Shown: positions 17,801 to 18,247 of the stretch, piece by piece | Layout: every line of letters begins with the position of its first letter | How positions within the stretch are numbered: the stretch's first letter is position 1 | Assembly (NCBI GenBank): GCA_001969505.1 | Contig: LSSK01000724.1 | Location: forward strand, 1 to 18,247 | DNA: 18,247 nucleotides | Reading direction: 5' to 3' | Source of the DNA: Zancudomyces culisetae | Taxonomy: Eukaryota; Kickxellomycota; Harpellomycetes; Harpellales; Legeriomycetaceae | Notes under the pieces: generated by a model | Database searches by the model: none | What the model saw: the letters and a program-made list of their open reading frames with translations, nothing else | What the model was told of the DNA's origin: nothing | Program-made: the position numbers and the translations under genes

Positions 17801-17892
17801 ACTCCTATTTTTGCTAAGCCTTGCGTCCTCAAGTCGCTTGTTGTAAGATCCCTCAGCAAGATCGTTGCCTTTGCATTTGCACGAACTTGCAT
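14851..17892 (-). CDS. Large pentatricopeptide-repeat (PPR) protein, probably mitochondrial
   Basis: This is a 1013-residue single-exon ORF. PPR-like helical pairs are scattered through it: around 315-350 (NSTTYSEMIRVAVNKEDWEW), around 415-450 (GIPKNSMTYELIFGTL), around 545-580 (FNVMAAKGQLRHARALFRIF), a canonical one around 780-825 (CNAMLTVYMR, IRPDTVSFTILTQAI), and around 970-1000. The N-terminus is rich in Arg and Ala and nearly free of acids for 14 residues. A RRY/S sequence at 43-46 fits an R-3 type mitochondrial processing site. Residues 890-930 are low-complexity Ser/Asn/Gln, and the C-terminus ends in a His/Tyr-rich tail. Fungal PPR proteins bind organelle mRNAs or rRNA and control stability or translation (Pet309, Ccm1, Aep3 types). 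Length is close to Pet309, but divergence prevents a symbol. Confidence 0.82.
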   Translation of the reverse strand: MQVRANAKATILLRDLTTSDLRTQGLAKIGVAGGLKSEFLRGRRYSIRIKERIRAIFGESAQTRSNVGEYGNFKSKNVLETRNRIWREKATTQEHLAQSIHNKDIQETLNFLGKHCIPSKGNKVLDMKRAERLESSKLIRNLEQELRKKKASKGKIWEMYDLILLAEYTNAISMEMWKELLKSCLKTTNNIDKEIYRYGTCSMINNELSIDTRLKNALESPINREREANKVRAKNYIRKMWNSERECITNESIGLVSRAIRRQKISKPTEFRLVQPTSDEYNILFRVMGAAASTTREEIEKIKQEMQGYGIASNSTTYSEMIRVAVNKEDWEWFDQLYTEIKTLKKWNVMQIQENVWIQIIRGMVKREPKEQNEFEGLIHELKDEIEQNEFSQKMYNFVLLGCSAFKNVNEMLEWAREMEIRGIPKNSMTYELIFGTLQRELKDDKSCEHSKYLMEVAAKVFMGMKMERVYINNRIITNVIKIFFLNKYGNRLDPTPIRIRISQYRGWNILMAKLLQRENMAVKKRQLRSEKRFDEHMIAVAFNVMAAKGQLRHARALFRIFEQEIRAGLVSDSVDRKMAASSVVSAYLGVYLTNYQHFETINEFNRIVKPILKSSELQKDASSGSNSQYSAVSDIKALTPLFDLAIESLVHLKDWNQVAVILDLMKKTKIGIDLNAVYLILKTVRSSIPPNMLKTLLQTTTGILSQDNTPYQFESYSSRERMRDKEYLKRMYDFVSTSLISHSTKQHHEYHEQHSTNKQLAKQLFNTYIDRFDLNIYICNAMLTVYMRSNEISNLFAFWNFMLSENIRPDTVSFTILTQAIYKTTLSSLRSSSIISVSSDTGFNSVISDPSGKLIPFSPANFASTIDTIESLLFQTSLQPTSDNKNIHKNNFQNSQEHSQESYSNLKFDLYSLTLFLQIRTFMLTLKLQNKGGGKTQSPNNLQAPFPATSSPDPSLVKTLELLQSIHSFKVVPDLHLYKVIRSFFVTLNDDKGLELINKEIHQYYHQHYHHH

Positions 17893-18247
17893 TCCTTACA
17901 TACATACCAATTCACTGTTTTTATTTTCTGTTGTTTTAGTTGGACATCTTCTTTAGAGAGAATTGCAGTTATTACGATATGTCAATACTTGAAATTACCA
18001 CATGGATTCTTTGTTTTGGTATATGAGCTAAAGCTAGTCTTGTGTTAAAAACCTGCCTGGTTTTTAGGCAGAAAAAATTTTTTTCTTATAATAATTTGCA
18101 ATCTCCTCTATTTAGTTTAGTGTTTGATTAAGTGGTGTCGAATTGATTTTGTCGTGAAAAAACCAAAAGTAAATATATGATAATATAAATTATAATCGAT
18201 GATGATTTGATGATTGATAGACAAACGTGTTAAAGAAGAGAGATAGA
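17893..18247. promoter_or_regulatory. Upstream region of the PPR gene (window end)
   Basis: These 355 bp are A/T-rich and contain no open frame of note. An A6T7 tract at 18072-18084 lies about 180-190 bp before the PPR start codon. TTTGCAATC at 18096-18104 resembles TTGCAA sites in the other promoters. The far end may already belong to the next gene's control region. Confidence 0.45.

Noticed and set aside
15815-17956. Plus-strand ORFs across the PPR gene
   Set aside because: Antisense shadows of the 1013-residue PPR frame, with no similarity of their own.

Overview
The window looks like nuclear DNA of a budding yeast (Saccharomycotina) or a close fungal relative. The evidence is AT-rich DNA, seven compact protein genes of fungal or eukaryotic families, short spliceosomal introns with yeast-style branch sites (an exact TACTAAC in RPS26), and fungal regulators such as SNT1 and GEP3. 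CTG codons fall where RRP43 relatives carry leucine, so the standard code is used and the CUG-Ser clade is unlikely. I cannot name the genus. No mobile elements, CRISPR arrays, rRNA or convincing tRNA genes were seen.

Layout: (1) 1-2097, minus: the N-terminal 699 codons of an Snt1/NCoR-type corepressor scaffold, running off the left edge. (2) 2601-3542, plus: exosome subunit Rrp43. (3) 3745-4914, minus: ribosomal protein S26 in three exons. (4) 5598-7700, plus: circularly permuted YqeH/Gep3-type mitochondrial GTPase. (5) 7811-9382, minus: an unrecognised charged, helical protein. (6) 9383-13320: a 3.9 kb AT-rich gap with no recognisable gene, unusually large for this neighbourhood. (7) 13321-14630, plus: a two-exon DusA-type tRNA-dihydrouridine synthase homologue whose catalytic cysteine position holds isoleucine. 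(8) 14851-17892, minus: a 1013-residue PPR protein, probably mitochondrial.

The genes strictly alternate in strand, giving divergent promoters (2098-2600, 4915-5597, 9383-13320) and short convergent 3' junctions (202, 110 and 220 bp). There is no operon logic, but most products serve RNA processing or translation: exosome, small ribosomal subunit, mitochondrial ribosome GTPase, tRNA modification and organelle RNA binding. Several promoters share long A(n)T(n) tracts of the kind linked in yeasts to ribosome-biogenesis and growth genes.

The points most worth following are the cysteine-less DusA-like protein, the large featureless gap, a structured element inside RPS26 intron 1, the shared promoter motifs, and the orphan gene at 7811-9382. 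No clearly new multi-gene system could be demonstrated from sequence alone.
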